Below are positions 1 through 8,674 of a stretch of 54,514 nucleotides of DNA, in pieces. A model generated the notes under the pieces. That model saw nothing but the letters and a program-made list of their open reading frames with translations. It ran no database searches and was not told the DNA's origin. A program made the translations under genes and the position numbers. Origin of the DNA: Flavobacteriia bacterium. GTDB taxonomy: Bacteria > Bacteroidota > Bacteroidia > Flavobacteriales_D > Crocinitomicaceae. Where the stretch lies: positions 1 through 54,514 of the forward strand of contig CANGOF010000006.1 of the NCBI GenBank assembly GCA_947455515.1, read 5' to 3'. Numbering within the stretch: position 1 is the first letter of the stretch; every line of letters starts with the position of its first letter.

Positions 1-489
1 AATCGATTTTTTCCAAACAAAGGTGTACTTATTAGCATTAGCTTCTATTTTGGTTCCATCCGTATAAATCTCCTCAATACTAATAAGACCTTCTTGTACT
101 AACAACTTAACTACTTGCTCGAAAATAGCACGTAAAGCATCTTTTAGTCTAACTCCTCTAAATCTATTAATCGTATTATGGTCAGGATAGTTCATTGCAC
201 TTAACCACATAAAATTGATATTTTCTTTACAAGCTACTTCTAACTTTCTACTAGAATATATGTTGGTTACATAACCATAAACTAATATTTTTAGAAGCAT
301 CTGTGGATGATAACTAGAACTACCTGTAGGTTGATATGCTGAAAGAAGTGGTTCGATGTTTACACTATTAATAACATCATTAACTATTCTCACAGGATGG
401 TCTTTAGATATTAATTCTTCTAAAGATGGTGGTAACATCATGATTTGATGTTGGTTGTATGGTTTGAATGTAGGAAAACGCTTTGCCAT
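1..489 (-). CDS. IS1182-type transposase, 3' end cut by the window edge
   Basis: Not in the ORF track because it runs off the left edge. Reading the minus strand from the ATG at 489 gives an open frame of 163 codons beginning MAKRFPTFKPYNQHQIMMLP. It continues with PVRIVNDVIN, SSYHPQMLLKILVYGY, ACKENINFMWL and DHNTINRFR, and ends in EEIYTDGTKIEANANKYTF. This is the N-terminal DUF772-type region and the start of the DDE catalytic domain (first Asp in YTDGTKIEA) of IS1182/IS5-like transposases, which catalyse cut-and-paste movement of their own element. The frame is intact as far as visible, but activity cannot be judged without the rest. About 75 bases upstream lies a GAGGCTGTCTC hairpin that may be the element's end. 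The family call is confident; the exact IS name is not recoverable here. Confidence 0.85.
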   Translation of the reverse strand, partial: MAKRFPTFKPYNQHQIMMLPPSLEELISKDHPVRIVNDVINSVNIEPLLSAYQPTGSSSYHPQMLLKILVYGYVTNIYSSRKLEVACKENINFMWLSAMNYPDHNTINRFRGVRLKDALRAIFEQVVKLLVQEGLISIEEIYTDGTKIEANANKYTFVWKKSI

Positions 490-562
490 ATAAAATCAAT
501 AATACAGGTTAAATATACTGATTATCAATTAAATAACAAAATGTTATTCTGATTTTTTAAGT

Positions 563-597
563 AAAAAAGAAGCTGTCCTTTTGAGACAGCCTCTTTT
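563..597 (-). terminator. Hairpin: gltA terminator and possible IS end
   Basis: GCTGTC (572-577) pairs with GACAGC (585-590), and the stem extends outward through AAAGA/TCTTT. On the minus strand, downstream of gltA, the stem is followed by TTCTTTTTTA, a good intrinsic terminator. The minus-strand start GAGGCTGTCTCAAAAG also resembles the terminal sequence of IS1182-type elements. The hairpin may therefore be the left end of the adjacent IS, shielding its transposase from outside transcription. Both roles may hold. Confidence 0.65.
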
Positions 598-608
598 GTT
601 ATCAATCA

Positions 609-640
609 ATTCATAATTTATAATCTATAAATCATAATTT
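609..640. repeat. AT-rich CATAATTTATAATC spacer repeat
   Basis: Iterated TCATAATTTATAATC-like units lie just downstream of gltA. Similar units are found before holA (26541-26566) and before purC (32121-32150). They look like a dispersed intergenic spacer repeat. No function is visible. Confidence 0.5.
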
Positions 641-645
641 CATTC

Positions 646-1932
646 TTATCTTTTTTCAATAGGAACGTAAGTACGTAATACCTCACCAGTATAAATCTGT
701 CTTGGTCTTCCGATTGGTTCTTTGTTTTCCGTCATTTCTTTCCATTGCGCGATCCATCCTGGAAGACGACCAATTGCAAACATTACGGTAAACATTTCTG
801 TTGGAATTCCTAATGCTTTGTAGATGATTCCAGAATAGAAATCCACGTTTGGATATAAGTTTCTTGCTTTGAAATATTCGTCTTCTAAAGCAACTTGTTC
901 TAATTTTTTAGCGATAGCTAATAAAGGATCGTTAACACCTAATTTAGTAAGGATATCATCACATGCTTTTTTAATAATTTTCGCACGTGGATCAAAGTTT
1001 TTGTATACTCTGTGTCCGAATCCCATTAAACGGAAAGGATCTTCTTTGTCTTTCGCTTTTAAAACCCATTTATCAACGTCTCCACCATCTGCGTGAATTT
1101 TTTCTAACATTTCAATTACTTCTTGGTTAGCACCACCGTGAAGAGGACCCCAAAGAGCAGAAATACCAGCAGAAATAGAAGCGTAAAGGTTAGCTTGTGA
1201 AGAACCTACGATACGAACCGTTGAAGTTGAACAGTTTTGTTCATGGTCAGCGTGTAGAATGAATAATTTATTCAATGCATCCACAACTACAGGATCTACT
1301 TTGAATTCTTCTGTAGGCATAGCAAACATCATGTACAAGAAATTCTTACAGTAGTCGAATTCATTTTTTGGATACATGAATGGGTGACGTGTAGAATTTT
1401 TGTAAGCCCAAGCAGCTAACGTAGGAAGTTTCGCTAATAAACGTAAGATTGTTAAATCTTTTGCTTCTGGACTTCTATTTGGGTCTAGAGATTCTGGGTA
1501 AAAAGTAGATAGAGAACATACCATTGAAGAAAGAACTCCCATTGGGTGCGCTTTCGCTGGGTATGCCTCAAAGAATTGTTTCATGTCTTCATGAACCAAC
1601 GTATGCTTAGTGATGTTTGAACGGAATTTTTCTAATTCAGTAGTTGTAGGTAAATTACCATAAATCAATAAATAGGCAACTTCAATAAAAGTAGCTTTTT
1701 CAGCTAACTCTTCGATAGGATACCCTCTGTATTTTAAGATTCCTTCTTCACCATCTAAGAAAGTAATAGAACTTGTAGTAGCTCCAGTGTTTTTATAGCC
1801 AGTATCTAATGTTACATATCCTGTAGCAGCACGTAGGTTACTGATGTCAATTGCTTTTTCGTTTTCTGTTCCTTCGATTACTGGGAACTCATACGTAGTT
1901 CCTCCTAATTCAATTTTAGCTATTTCGCTCAT
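646..1932 (-). CDS. gltA: Citrate synthase
   Basis: Condenses acetyl-CoA with oxaloacetate to citrate, the entry step of the TCA cycle, in the cytoplasm. The 428-residue length fits the type II (hexameric, Gram-negative) class, which carries an N-terminal beta-rich extension before the all-helical core. Hallmarks are HADHEQNCSTSTVR in the middle, GPLHGGANQEVIEML with the first catalytic His, GFGHRVYKNFDPRA with the second His, and NVDFYSGI with the catalytic Asp. The ATG at 1932 gives the expected MSEIAKIELGG N-terminus. The gene appears monocistronic, with a hairpin terminator at about 563-597. Other TCA genes in the window (lpdA, icd) are on the same strand but far away. Identification is secure. 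Confidence 0.97.
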   Translation of the reverse strand: MSEIAKIELGGTTYEFPVIEGTENEKAIDISNLRAATGYVTLDTGYKNTGATTSSITFLDGEEGILKYRGYPIEELAEKATFIEVAYLLIYGNLPTTTELEKFRSNITKHTLVHEDMKQFFEAYPAKAHPMGVLSSMVCSLSTFYPESLDPNRSPEAKDLTILRLLAKLPTLAAWAYKNSTRHPFMYPKNEFDYCKNFLYMMFAMPTEEFKVDPVVVDALNKLFILHADHEQNCSTSTVRIVGSSQANLYASISAGISALWGPLHGGANQEVIEMLEKIHADGGDVDKWVLKAKDKEDPFRLMGFGHRVYKNFDPRAKIIKKACDDILTKLGVNDPLLAIAKKLEQVALEDEYFKARNLYPNVDFYSGIIYKALGIPTEMFTVMFAIGRLPGWIAQWKEMTENKEPIGRPRQIYTGEVLRTYVPIEKR

Positions 1933-2005
1933 AAAGTCATATTTTTTATAACGACACTAAATTAATAAACAATAATGTAATGCCCTATTTTTTTTAGATA
2001 AGTTT

Positions 2006-4198
2006 TTACAAATTATTTAAAGTGTATTCTAATAGCATTGTATACAAATGATTTCTGGTATTTCCCCCGTAAATTCCATGGTTTCTGTTCGGATACGTAA
2101 ATTGATCAAATTGAACATTTGCTTGTACTAATGCATTAATCATTTCTAATGCGTTTTGATAATGTACATTGTCGTCTGCTGTTCCATGAACTAATAAGTA
2201 TTTCCCTTTTAGGTTTTTTGCATATTTAATAGGGGAGTTGTCTTCGTACCCTTGGATGTTTTCTTTTGGAGTACGCATAAAACGTTCGGTATAAATATTA
2301 TCGTAATATTTCCAATTGGTAACTGGAGCAACTGCGATTCCCATTTTGAATGTCGGAGAGCCTTTTGTCATAGCTAAAGAGGTCATAAATCCTCCGTAAC
2401 TCCAACCTTGAATACCAATGCGTGTTTTATCCACATACCCTAATTTTCCTAATTCATTCGCAGTAGCGATAAAATCTTCCAATTCTAATTTCCCCATATT
2501 TAAGTAGGTTGCTTTTTTATGTGCTGCTCCTCGGTATTGTGTACCTCTTGGATCGACACTTACAACAATATATCCATTTTGCGTTAGAAGTTGGTGATAC
2601 ATATAGTCATTACTTCCCCATTGATTAAGTACTGTGTTGTGTCCTGGTCCACCATAGATGTTGATGTAAACAGGATACTTTTTCGTGGAGTCAAAATTTA
2701 CAGGTTTCATCATCCATCCAATTAATTTTCCAGCAGGACCATTAAATTCAATAAATTCTTTCTTAGTCAAAGAATAGGTCTTCAATTTTTCTTTCAAAGC
2801 TTGGTTGTCTTCGAGTACCGCTAGAACTTTACCGTTTTCGGCTTTCAATTCATAACTATTTGGAGTACTCGCGTCCGATTTATCTAATACAAAATAATTC
2901 ATCCCAGGAGTGAATTGTGCGGAATTATATCCGGTTTCATTGCTAAGTGCTATTTTATTTTTTCCGTTGATACCAATTTTATAGACACCTTTTTGAATCG
3001 CTCCTTTTTCTGCGGAAGCAAAATAAACTATAGAAGCCTTATCGTTTAAACCGTACAATTCAATGATGTCCCAATTTCCAGAGGTGATTGCAGTTTGTTT
3101 ACCGTCAAATCCTAATTTGTAAATGTGTTTGAATCCAGAAATTTCACTTGTTCTCACTAATTCTTTTCCGTTTGGTAAGATGAACATATTGTTGTCGTCA
3201 ATATCAATGTAGGTCTCTGATTTTTCAGAGAAGAATAAGGTGGTAGTGTAAGCTGGAGTCGAAGCATCCACTTTGTAAAAGTTCAATTCATTTTGATGTC
3301 TGTTAAGCGTTTGGATTACCAAAATGTTTTGATTTGGAGACCATCCTAATCTTGGAATGTATTCGTAATTAGTTAACCCAATATTTTTTGTTGTTTTGGA
3401 ATCTAGTTCATATATAAGTGCAGTCACTTTGGAGTTGTCTTCACCAGCTTTAGGGTATTTGTATGTCAATTTATCCGGATATAATTTTCCTTTAAAATAA
3501 TCGATATTAAACTCTTTCACTTGACTTTCGTCAAATCGTAAAAACGCAATTTTTTTGCTGTCGTAGGACCATTCAAACCCTTTTGTGATACTAAATTCTT
3601 CTTCGTAAACCCAGTCAGTGGTACCATTAATAATTTCATTTTGTTTTCCGTCATTCGTAACTTGTAGAATCGAGTTATCTTCTAAATTTTTAATGTACAT
3701 ATTATTTTGAAAAATAAATGCGATTTTTTTACCATTTGGTGAAAATTGAGCCAAGGTTGATTCGCTTTTTGTTTCATCCAATGGAGAAAGTAGTTTTGTT
3801 TTGAAATTGTACACGAAATAATTTGCTGTAAAACTTCTACGGTAAATCGGAGTTGTTTCAGTGGTGATTAGGAGTTGCGATTCATCTGCACTGAACTCAT
3901 ATCCATCCACTTCTATCATTCTACCTTTATACATAAGTTCTTTGGAAGATAGTAACACTTTTCCTTCTCCTTTGTAATTTTTATAGGTATGGATAGTAAT
4001 CGTCGTAGAATCTTTTGATCGATTTAATTTTGAAAAATGTTCCCCATCTTTCATCCCATTAAATCCATTTACTCCCTTTTTAGAAAATTCGAAAGATTTC
4101 CAAATTTTTTCTACAGAAAGGGTCTGTTGTGCATGACTAAAACTAATTGTTAAACTAAAAAGAAATAATACAATACAAGTAAGCTGTTTTTTATTCAT
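2006..4198 (-). CDS. Dipeptidyl peptidase IV, S9 family, secreted
   Basis: Serine exopeptidase that removes Xaa-Pro or Xaa-Ala dipeptides from peptide N-termini, probably in the periplasm or at the cell surface. The signal peptide (about residues 1-23, ending FSHA before QQ) is followed by an eight-bladed propeller (about 40-480). It carries the DPP-IV signature TDWVYEEEF, whose Glu pair binds the substrate amino terminus. The C-terminal alpha/beta-hydrolase domain holds the nucleophile in GWSYGGFM, the Asp in HGTADDNVH and the His in NRNHGIYGG, so the triad is complete. The length of 730 residues is normal for bacterial DPP-IV. A possible TAnnTTTG box lies about 35 bp upstream. It probably serves protein and peptide utilisation. 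Confidence 0.95.
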   Translation of the reverse strand: MNKKQLTCIVLFLFSLTISFSHAQQTLSVEKIWKSFEFSKKGVNGFNGMKDGEHFSKLNRSKDSTTITIHTYKNYKGEGKVLLSSKELMYKGRMIEVDGYEFSADESQLLITTETTPIYRRSFTANYFVYNFKTKLLSPLDETKSESTLAQFSPNGKKIAFIFQNNMYIKNLEDNSILQVTNDGKQNEIINGTTDWVYEEEFSITKGFEWSYDSKKIAFLRFDESQVKEFNIDYFKGKLYPDKLTYKYPKAGEDNSKVTALIYELDSKTTKNIGLTNYEYIPRLGWSPNQNILVIQTLNRHQNELNFYKVDASTPAYTTTLFFSEKSETYIDIDDNNMFILPNGKELVRTSEISGFKHIYKLGFDGKQTAITSGNWDIIELYGLNDKASIVYFASAEKGAIQKGVYKIGINGKNKIALSNETGYNSAQFTPGMNYFVLDKSDASTPNSYELKAENGKVLAVLEDNQALKEKLKTYSLTKKEFIEFNGPAGKLIGWMMKPVNFDSTKKYPVYINIYGGPGHNTVLNQWGSNDYMYHQLLTQNGYIVVSVDPRGTQYRGAAHKKATYLNMGKLELEDFIATANELGKLGYVDKTRIGIQGWSYGGFMTSLAMTKGSPTFKMGIAVAPVTNWKYYDNIYTERFMRTPKENIQGYEDNSPIKYAKNLKGKYLLVHGTADDNVHYQNALEMINALVQANVQFDQFTYPNRNHGIYGGNTRNHLYTMLLEYTLNNL

Positions 4199-4232
4199 AT
4201 AAAATAGGTGTATGGTTTGGTTAAAAGCATTA

Positions 4233-4240
4233 CAAATCTA
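4233..4240 (-). promoter_or_regulatory. Candidate -7 box (TAGATTTG) for the DPP-IV gene
   Basis: The minus strand reads TAGATTTG, matching the Bacteroidota -7 consensus TAnnTTTG, and would give a leader of about 30 nt. No well-placed -33 TTG was found, so the call is weak. Confidence 0.35.
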
Positions 4241-4384
4241 ACTAAGATTTTACAACTATAAAATTACGTGTAAACTTTTGAAAAATGCAATTTCAAAACA
4301 ACGTATTTCTACGCATTCTTTCCATTTGACTTGCCTGTGAATGTAAAACTAAGTAAAATTGTTAATCGAAATCAACGCTCAGTT

Positions 4385-5752
4385 ATGCGGCTTTTAGTTG
4401 TGTTTTTATTCTTTTATAACCTACTTTTTTCTCAAATAATAGAAGAGAAGTCTAGTGGTATTCACGTTGTAGAATTGACTTCTTATTCGTTAAAGATTGC
4501 TATTTCATCCACCGTAAAAGGGGAGATTCATTTGCTTGTGCTTTCTACTATTCCTTTTAAACTCGGAGTGCCAAAAGATGGGGTAAAGTATATGCGAGGA
4601 GATCAAATAGGGGAGGGTAAAATTGCTTTTGTAGGAACGGACACGCTTTTTTCTGTTCGAGGAATAAGAGCAAACACGATGTATTATCTGAAATTATATG
4701 CTGTAGAAATTAAAAACAACGCTTTTGTTTATTCACAGGTTCCGCCTATCGAATTTCAGGTCTCAACACCTGGATTACGGATGGAAAATTATTACGAATC
4801 TATTTCTATGGGGGCGCCTAATTTTCTAACGATGCTTTCAGAATTACTTCAAGTTCATAAGGTAATACCTTATTCTAACTATAAAACTACCATTTTAAAG
4901 GAAGTAGAATTAAGGGATACTGTAGGAGGTAAAACATTTGTGGAATGTGCTTATTCTGGAGAAAAGAAAGTCTTTCAAGAGCCTTTTGACTGGAATGCAA
5001 CCGGCTACAGTCGTGAGCATACCTTTGCCCACTCATGGATGCCCACACATCCTGCGGATAACCCGCCATTACCCGAGTATAGTGATTTACATAATTTATA
5101 TCCAGCTAATTTGGATAAGGCGAATACGGTTCGAAATAATTTTCCTTTAGGCGAGGTGACTGGTGATGTATTGTATTCGTATTTAGAAGGTAGGTTAGGG
5201 TATCATGGAAATCAGATTGTGTATGAACCAAGAGCTAAGCATAAAGGAAATGCCGCTAGATCTATGATGTATATGGCTTTAGCATACAATGGTATTTCCG
5301 GTAATCATTGGGTGTTTCCAAAAAATCAAGATCAAGACGTGTTGAAAAAATGGCATTTTGAAGATCCACCGGATAATTATGAGATTGCAAGACAAGAATA
5401 CATTTTTGCTGTACAAGGGAATCGTAATCCTTTTATTGATCATCCAGAATACGTGTGTGGTATTGATTTTTCTAAAATGGTAAAAATGAAAGCGGAGTGT
5501 ATTAATATGTTATACGGAAATGAAATGCCAACTATTTCGATATCCTATGAAAATCCTATTCTTAATATCACATCGGATGAAATTATAACCGGAGTTATAT
5601 TGCACGATGCAACAGGTAAATCGTTATATCTAAACTTGTTAAATGATTTTCATTTTCAAATAGAAAACTATATGTGGAAAAGTGGTGTTTATTTTTTGGA
5701 AATCACTTTGAAAGGGAGGGAGATAGTACGGAGAAAAATTTTGTTAGACTAA
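4385..5752 (+). CDS. Endonuclease I family nuclease with T9SS sorting domain
   Basis: Non-specific secreted nuclease of the EndA/NucM (endonuclease I, PF04231) type. I place the start at the ATG at 4385 rather than the upstream TTG at 4331, because it begins a clean signal peptide, MRLLVVFLFFYNLLFS before QII. A fibronectin-III-like segment occupies about residues 25-130. The catalytic beta-beta-alpha-metal domain (about 135-360) contains YSREHTFAHSWMP, YSDLHNLYPA, NNFPLG and NAARSMMYMALAY. The last 65 or so residues (GVILHDATGK, WKSGVYFLEIT, RRKILLD) form a type A T9SS C-terminal sorting domain, so the enzyme should be exported through the type IX system and possibly surface-anchored. The last 9 bases overlap the convergent PIN gene. 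The likely role is scavenging extracellular DNA or RNA. Confidence 0.92.
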   Translation: MRLLVVFLFFYNLLFSQIIEEKSSGIHVVELTSYSLKIAISSTVKGEIHLLVLSTIPFKLGVPKDGVKYMRGDQIGEGKIAFVGTDTLFSVRGIRANTMYYLKLYAVEIKNNAFVYSQVPPIEFQVSTPGLRMENYYESISMGAPNFLTMLSELLQVHKVIPYSNYKTTILKEVELRDTVGGKTFVECAYSGEKKVFQEPFDWNATGYSREHTFAHSWMPTHPADNPPLPEYSDLHNLYPANLDKANTVRNNFPLGEVTGDVLYSYLEGRLGYHGNQIVYEPRAKHKGNAARSMMYMALAYNGISGNHWVFPKNQDQDVLKKWHFEDPPDNYEIARQEYIFAVQGNRNPFIDHPEYVCGIDFSKMVKMKAECINMLYGNEMPTISISYENPILNITSDEIITGVILHDATGKSLYLNLLNDFHFQIENYMWKSGVYFLEITLKGREIVRRKILLD

Positions 5753-6160
5753 ATTATTAATAAAATCATCTGGAGTGACAGCTTGTATTTTGCTGTTTTT
5801 AAAGTCTTTTATATTTCTTGTTACAATAAATGAAATTTGATTTATTGTTAATGCAGAGAAAATTTGAATTGAATCTTCAAAATCTTTTATAGAAGATTTT
5901 AGCCCTTTTTTTATTATTTCTACATCAATAGGAAGAATAGTTATTAAATCCAATAATTCAAAAAGAATAGTACGTAATTCTTTTTCTGATATGTATTTTT
6001 TAAGAATATAATGTGTTGTCGCAAAACTGTGTGATGAAGTGAAAATTTTCACTTTATTGTCGTTTGCTAATTCAAATATTTTTTCCGCAAAGTTACTATG
6101 CGGCTTTCTGTCTCCGAGAAAATCGATAAGAATATTTGTGTCTATAAAAATTGATTTCAT
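5744..6160 (-). CDS. PIN-domain toxin (VapC-like ribonuclease)
   Basis: 138-residue PIN-domain protein, the expected size for a VapC-type toxin that cleaves RNA. Acidic active-site residues are visible in IFIDTNILIDFLGDRK (first Asp), DFEDSIQIFSAL (central acidic pair) and VTRNIKDF (last Asp). It is the second gene of a two-gene operon. Its ATG overlaps the antitoxin stop by 4 bases (6157-6160), implying translational coupling, which suits tight stoichiometry. The 3' end overlaps the convergent nuclease gene by 9 bases. By family this is the PIN_3 kind of Bacteroidota and Cyanobacteria. Toxicity is inferred, not shown. Confidence 0.88.
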   Translation of the reverse strand: MKSIFIDTNILIDFLGDRKPHSNFAEKIFELANDNKVKIFTSSHSFATTHYILKKYISEKELRTILFELLDLITILPIDVEIIKKGLKSSIKDFEDSIQIFSALTINQISFIVTRNIKDFKNSKIQAVTPDDFINNLV

Positions 6161-6399
6161 AGATGTTTATTTTCAAAATATGTTCTAAGTTCATTATCTT
6201 CGTTAAAGTCATCAGGTAGTTTGACGGAACCTTTTAATCTGCTTATTTTTGAGGATGTTGAAACTTGAGTTTCTGTAGATGTAATCTTTTCCAAATATTT
6301 TTCAATAATGTCAGATAAACTTCTACCAGTTTCTTTTGCAAATTGTTTCGCCTTTGCAATTGTATGTTGCTCTATTGTTAATGTTAATTTAGTATTCAT
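6157..6399 (-). CDS. Antitoxin for the PIN toxin (DUF6364-like, ribbon-helix-helix)
   Basis: 80-residue small protein. The ORF track starts at 6459, but I choose the ATG at 6399 (MNTKLTLTIEQHTIAKAKQF). A well-formed promoter lies at 6417-6446 inside the longer version, and MNTKLTLTIE is the usual beginning of this family. KLTLTIE is the beta-strand and AKAKQFAKETGRSLSDIIEKYLEKI the two helices of a ribbon-helix-helix DNA-binding and dimerisation domain. The tail (ISRLKGSVKLPDDFNEDNELRTYFENK) is typical of the part that wraps the PIN toxin. It probably neutralises the toxin and represses the shared promoter. Confidence 0.85.
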   Translation of the reverse strand: MNTKLTLTIEQHTIAKAKQFAKETGRSLSDIIEKYLEKITSTETQVSTSSKISRLKGSVKLPDDFNEDNELRTYFENKHL

Positions 6400-6416
6400 T
6401 GCACGTGCTTTTATTT

Positions 6417-6446
6417 CAAATATACGTGATATCCTATTTATTTCAA
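6417..6446 (-). promoter_or_regulatory. Promoter of the toxin-antitoxin operon
   Basis: On the minus strand, TTTG (-33) is followed 19 bases later by TATATTTG (-7), a near-perfect Bacteroidota promoter. The expected transcript start lies about 12 bases before the ATG at 6399. This excludes the longer ORF start at 6459. Confidence 0.7.
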
Positions 6447-6460
6447 AATATTTTAACATA

Positions 6461-6490
6461 AAAAAGCCGTATCTTGCGAAACGGCTTTTT
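6461..6490 (-). terminator. Rho-independent terminator of lpdA
   Basis: Perfect 10-base stem AAAAAGCCGT / ACGGCTTTTT with a 10-base loop, 41 bases past the lpdA stop and ending in a T-run. The symmetrical form would work in either direction. Confidence 0.85.
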
Positions 6491-6531
6491 ATATATTTAT
6501 TATCGTAACTCGTAACTTTCGTCTCCCGTCA

Positions 6532-7923
6532 CTATAAGTGAATCACTTCTCCGTATGCAGCAGCAGCAGCTTCCATAATTGCTTCTGACATTGTTGGGTG
6601 AGGGTGAACTGTTTTGATTAATGCTTCTCCAGTTACTTCTAACTTACGAATAGCAACGATTTCAGCGATCATTTCAGTAACATTTGCACCAATCATGTGT
6701 GCACCTAATAATTCACCGTATTTTGCATCGAAAATTAATTTCACGAAACCATCTTTTGCACCTGCAGCACTTGCTTTACCAGAAGCAGAGAAAGGGAATT
6801 TACCAATTTTGATATCTAATCCTTTTTCACGAGCAGCTTTTTCAGTTAAACCAACCGAAGCAACTTCTGGAGAGCAATATGTACATCCTGGGATGTTTCC
6901 ATAATCTAATGGTTCTGGGTGGTGTCCTGCAATTTGTTCTACACAAATAATTCCTTCTGCAGAAGCAACGTGCGCTAAAGCTGGTCCAGGAACGATGTCT
7001 CCAATAGCATAGTAACCAGGGATGTTTGTTTGGTAGTATTCGTTTACTAATACACGACCTCTATCGGTAGCAATACCAACTTGTTCTAATCCTAAGTTTT
7101 CAAGGTTTGTTTCAATTCCTGCAGCAGATAGAACGATGTCGCATTCGATTTTTTCTTCTCCTTTTGCAGTTTTGATAGTAACAACGCAACCAGCGCCAGA
7201 AGTATCCACAGACTCTACAGAAGAATTTGTTAAAACTTTAATACCTGATTTTTTGAAAGACTTTTCTAATTGTTTTGAAACTTCTTCGTCCTCTACATTT
7301 GCAATGTTGCCAAGGAATTCAACGATAGTAACATCTGTTCCTAAAGTATTGTAGAAATAAGCAAATTCCAATCCGATAGCACCAGAACCAATCACTAACA
7401 TTTTTTTAGGTTGAGATGGTAATGTCATCGCTTCACGGTAACCAATCACTTTTTTACCATCTTGTGGTACGTTAGGTAATTGGCGAGAACGAGCTCCAGT
7501 TGCTAAAATCACTCCTTTATCTGCAGTGTATTCTGTAACTGTTCCGTCTTCTGCTGTAACAGTAACTTTTTTACCTGGTAACACTTTACCAGTACCTTTG
7601 ATTACATCAATTTTATTTTTCTTCATCAAGAACTGAATACCAGTACTCATTCCATTTGCAACCCCTCTACTACGAGCGATGATTGCATCGAAATCTGCAG
7701 AACCACCTTCTACTTTGATTCCATAGTCAGAAGCGTGTGTTAAATATTCATATACATTTGCACTTTTTAATAAAGCTTTAGTCGGAATACATCCCCAATT
7801 TAAGCAAATACCACCAAGTGATTCTCTTTCGATAATAGCAGTTTTTAATCCTAGTTGTGATGCACGGATAGCAGTCACATATCCACCAGGTCCACTTCCG
7901 ATAACTAATATGTCGTAATTCAT
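6532..7923 (-). CDS. lpdA: Dihydrolipoyl dehydrogenase (E3)
   Basis: FAD-dependent disulfide reductase that reoxidises the lipoyl groups of the pyruvate and 2-oxoglutarate dehydrogenase complexes (and of the glycine cleavage system) with NAD+. Length is 463 residues, normal for E3. The order is an FAD Rossmann motif IGSGPGGYVTAIRASQLG (about 7-24), the redox-active disulfide GGICLNWGCIPTKALL (about 37-52), the NAD-binding motif VIGSGAIGLEFAYFYNTLG (about 177), and the second FAD motif YYAIGDI. The C-terminal dimerisation domain ends with the catalytic VHPHPTMSEA His-Glu pair. No E1 or E2 genes are adjacent. The gene is monocistronic, with a strong terminator. Confidence 0.96.
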   Translation of the reverse strand: MNYDILVIGSGPGGYVTAIRASQLGLKTAIIERESLGGICLNWGCIPTKALLKSANVYEYLTHASDYGIKVEGGSADFDAIIARSRGVANGMSTGIQFLMKKNKIDVIKGTGKVLPGKKVTVTAEDGTVTEYTADKGVILATGARSRQLPNVPQDGKKVIGYREAMTLPSQPKKMLVIGSGAIGLEFAYFYNTLGTDVTIVEFLGNIANVEDEEVSKQLEKSFKKSGIKVLTNSSVESVDTSGAGCVVTIKTAKGEEKIECDIVLSAAGIETNLENLGLEQVGIATDRGRVLVNEYYQTNIPGYYAIGDIVPGPALAHVASAEGIICVEQIAGHHPEPLDYGNIPGCTYCSPEVASVGLTEKAAREKGLDIKIGKFPFSASGKASAAGAKDGFVKLIFDAKYGELLGAHMIGANVTEMIAEIVAIRKLEVTGEALIKTVHPHPTMSEAIMEAAAAAYGEVIHL

Positions 7924-8027
7924 AATGATTTCGTTTTTGTTTTGTGCTGTGAAATTAAGAAATATTTAGGAAAATAGTTTTGCTGGAACGATTATTTTGA
8001 AGGGAAATGTAATTCAAAAGTGAAATT

Positions 8028-8483
8028 TTACATTTCTGCGTAAAGAGGTAGGTTTTCCAATTCTACTAATTTATTCTCTGAACGATTTACGAAATAAAAT
8101 TTATGGTGTATTCCATTGCTCAACCATAAATAATCCGCTTGTATTTTTGAATTGTATTGCGCAATTTGATGGAGAACTTTCTCGTTAATTGAAATTTCAG
8201 GTGCTTTACATTCTACCAACACTTTTATTTTTTTGTCGTTTCCATATACCAAGATATCACAACGTCGATCCAATGTATTCACTTTAATCCCTGCTTCGGA
8301 AGAGATGAGTCCTACAGGTGTTGCTAACTGATGGATGAGGTAATGGATGATGTGTTGACGAACCCATTCTTCAGGGGTCAGTACTAAATTCTTTTTACGA
8401 ACCACACAAAATACCGAAATCACTTCGTTTTTACGCGAAAGTCGTAAAGGAGCACGAGGAAGGTTTAATGCTGTGAGGTTCAT
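8028..8483 (-). CDS. HsdR N-terminal-domain protein (PD-(D/E)XK nuclease fold), stand-alone
   Basis: 151-residue protein consisting of the HSDR_N_2 domain. Visible features are LTPEEWVRQHIIHYLI, RRCDILVYGNDKKIKVLVECKAP (the D-x(n)-ExK nuclease core) and QIAQYNSKIQADYLWLSNG. It is widespread in Bacteroidota as a stand-alone gene and is not evidence of a restriction-modification system: no HsdM, HsdS or translocase is here. In many relatives, as far as I recall, it lies divergently next to holA. Here an 18-kb block of secreted-protein genes separates the two. A GAAATGTAA/TTACATTTC inverted repeat spans its stop. Function is unknown; DNA processing is an inference. Confidence 0.85.
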   Translation of the reverse strand: MNLTALNLPRAPLRLSRKNEVISVFCVVRKKNLVLTPEEWVRQHIIHYLIHQLATPVGLISSEAGIKVNTLDRRCDILVYGNDKKIKVLVECKAPEISINEKVLHQIAQYNSKIQADYLWLSNGIHHKFYFVNRSENKLVELENLPLYAEM

Positions 8484-8674
8484 GGTGCTAAAATTAGTGA
8501 ATTTTTGGGTTTGCTAATTCTTTGATTTGTTGAAGCTAAAAAATATAATTGATACTCCGGATACTCATTTTATAGATCATTGTATTTCAAAAATGAAATT
8601 CATGTTTATTAATTATGTATTTTTAATTTGACATACTGACTGATAGTATGTTTACAAAAATAAAGAATGAGTTT

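Noticed and set aside
8004-8036. GAAATGTAA/TTACATTTC hairpin across the HsdR_N stop as a terminator
   Set aside because: Stem is fair but there is no T-run in the right direction, and it overlaps the coding end. Left as unproven.
8028-8483. HsdR_N-domain gene as evidence of a type I restriction system
   Set aside because: Only the nuclease-like N-terminal domain is present, with no helicase, methylase or specificity genes nearby. Such stand-alone genes are common in this phylum.
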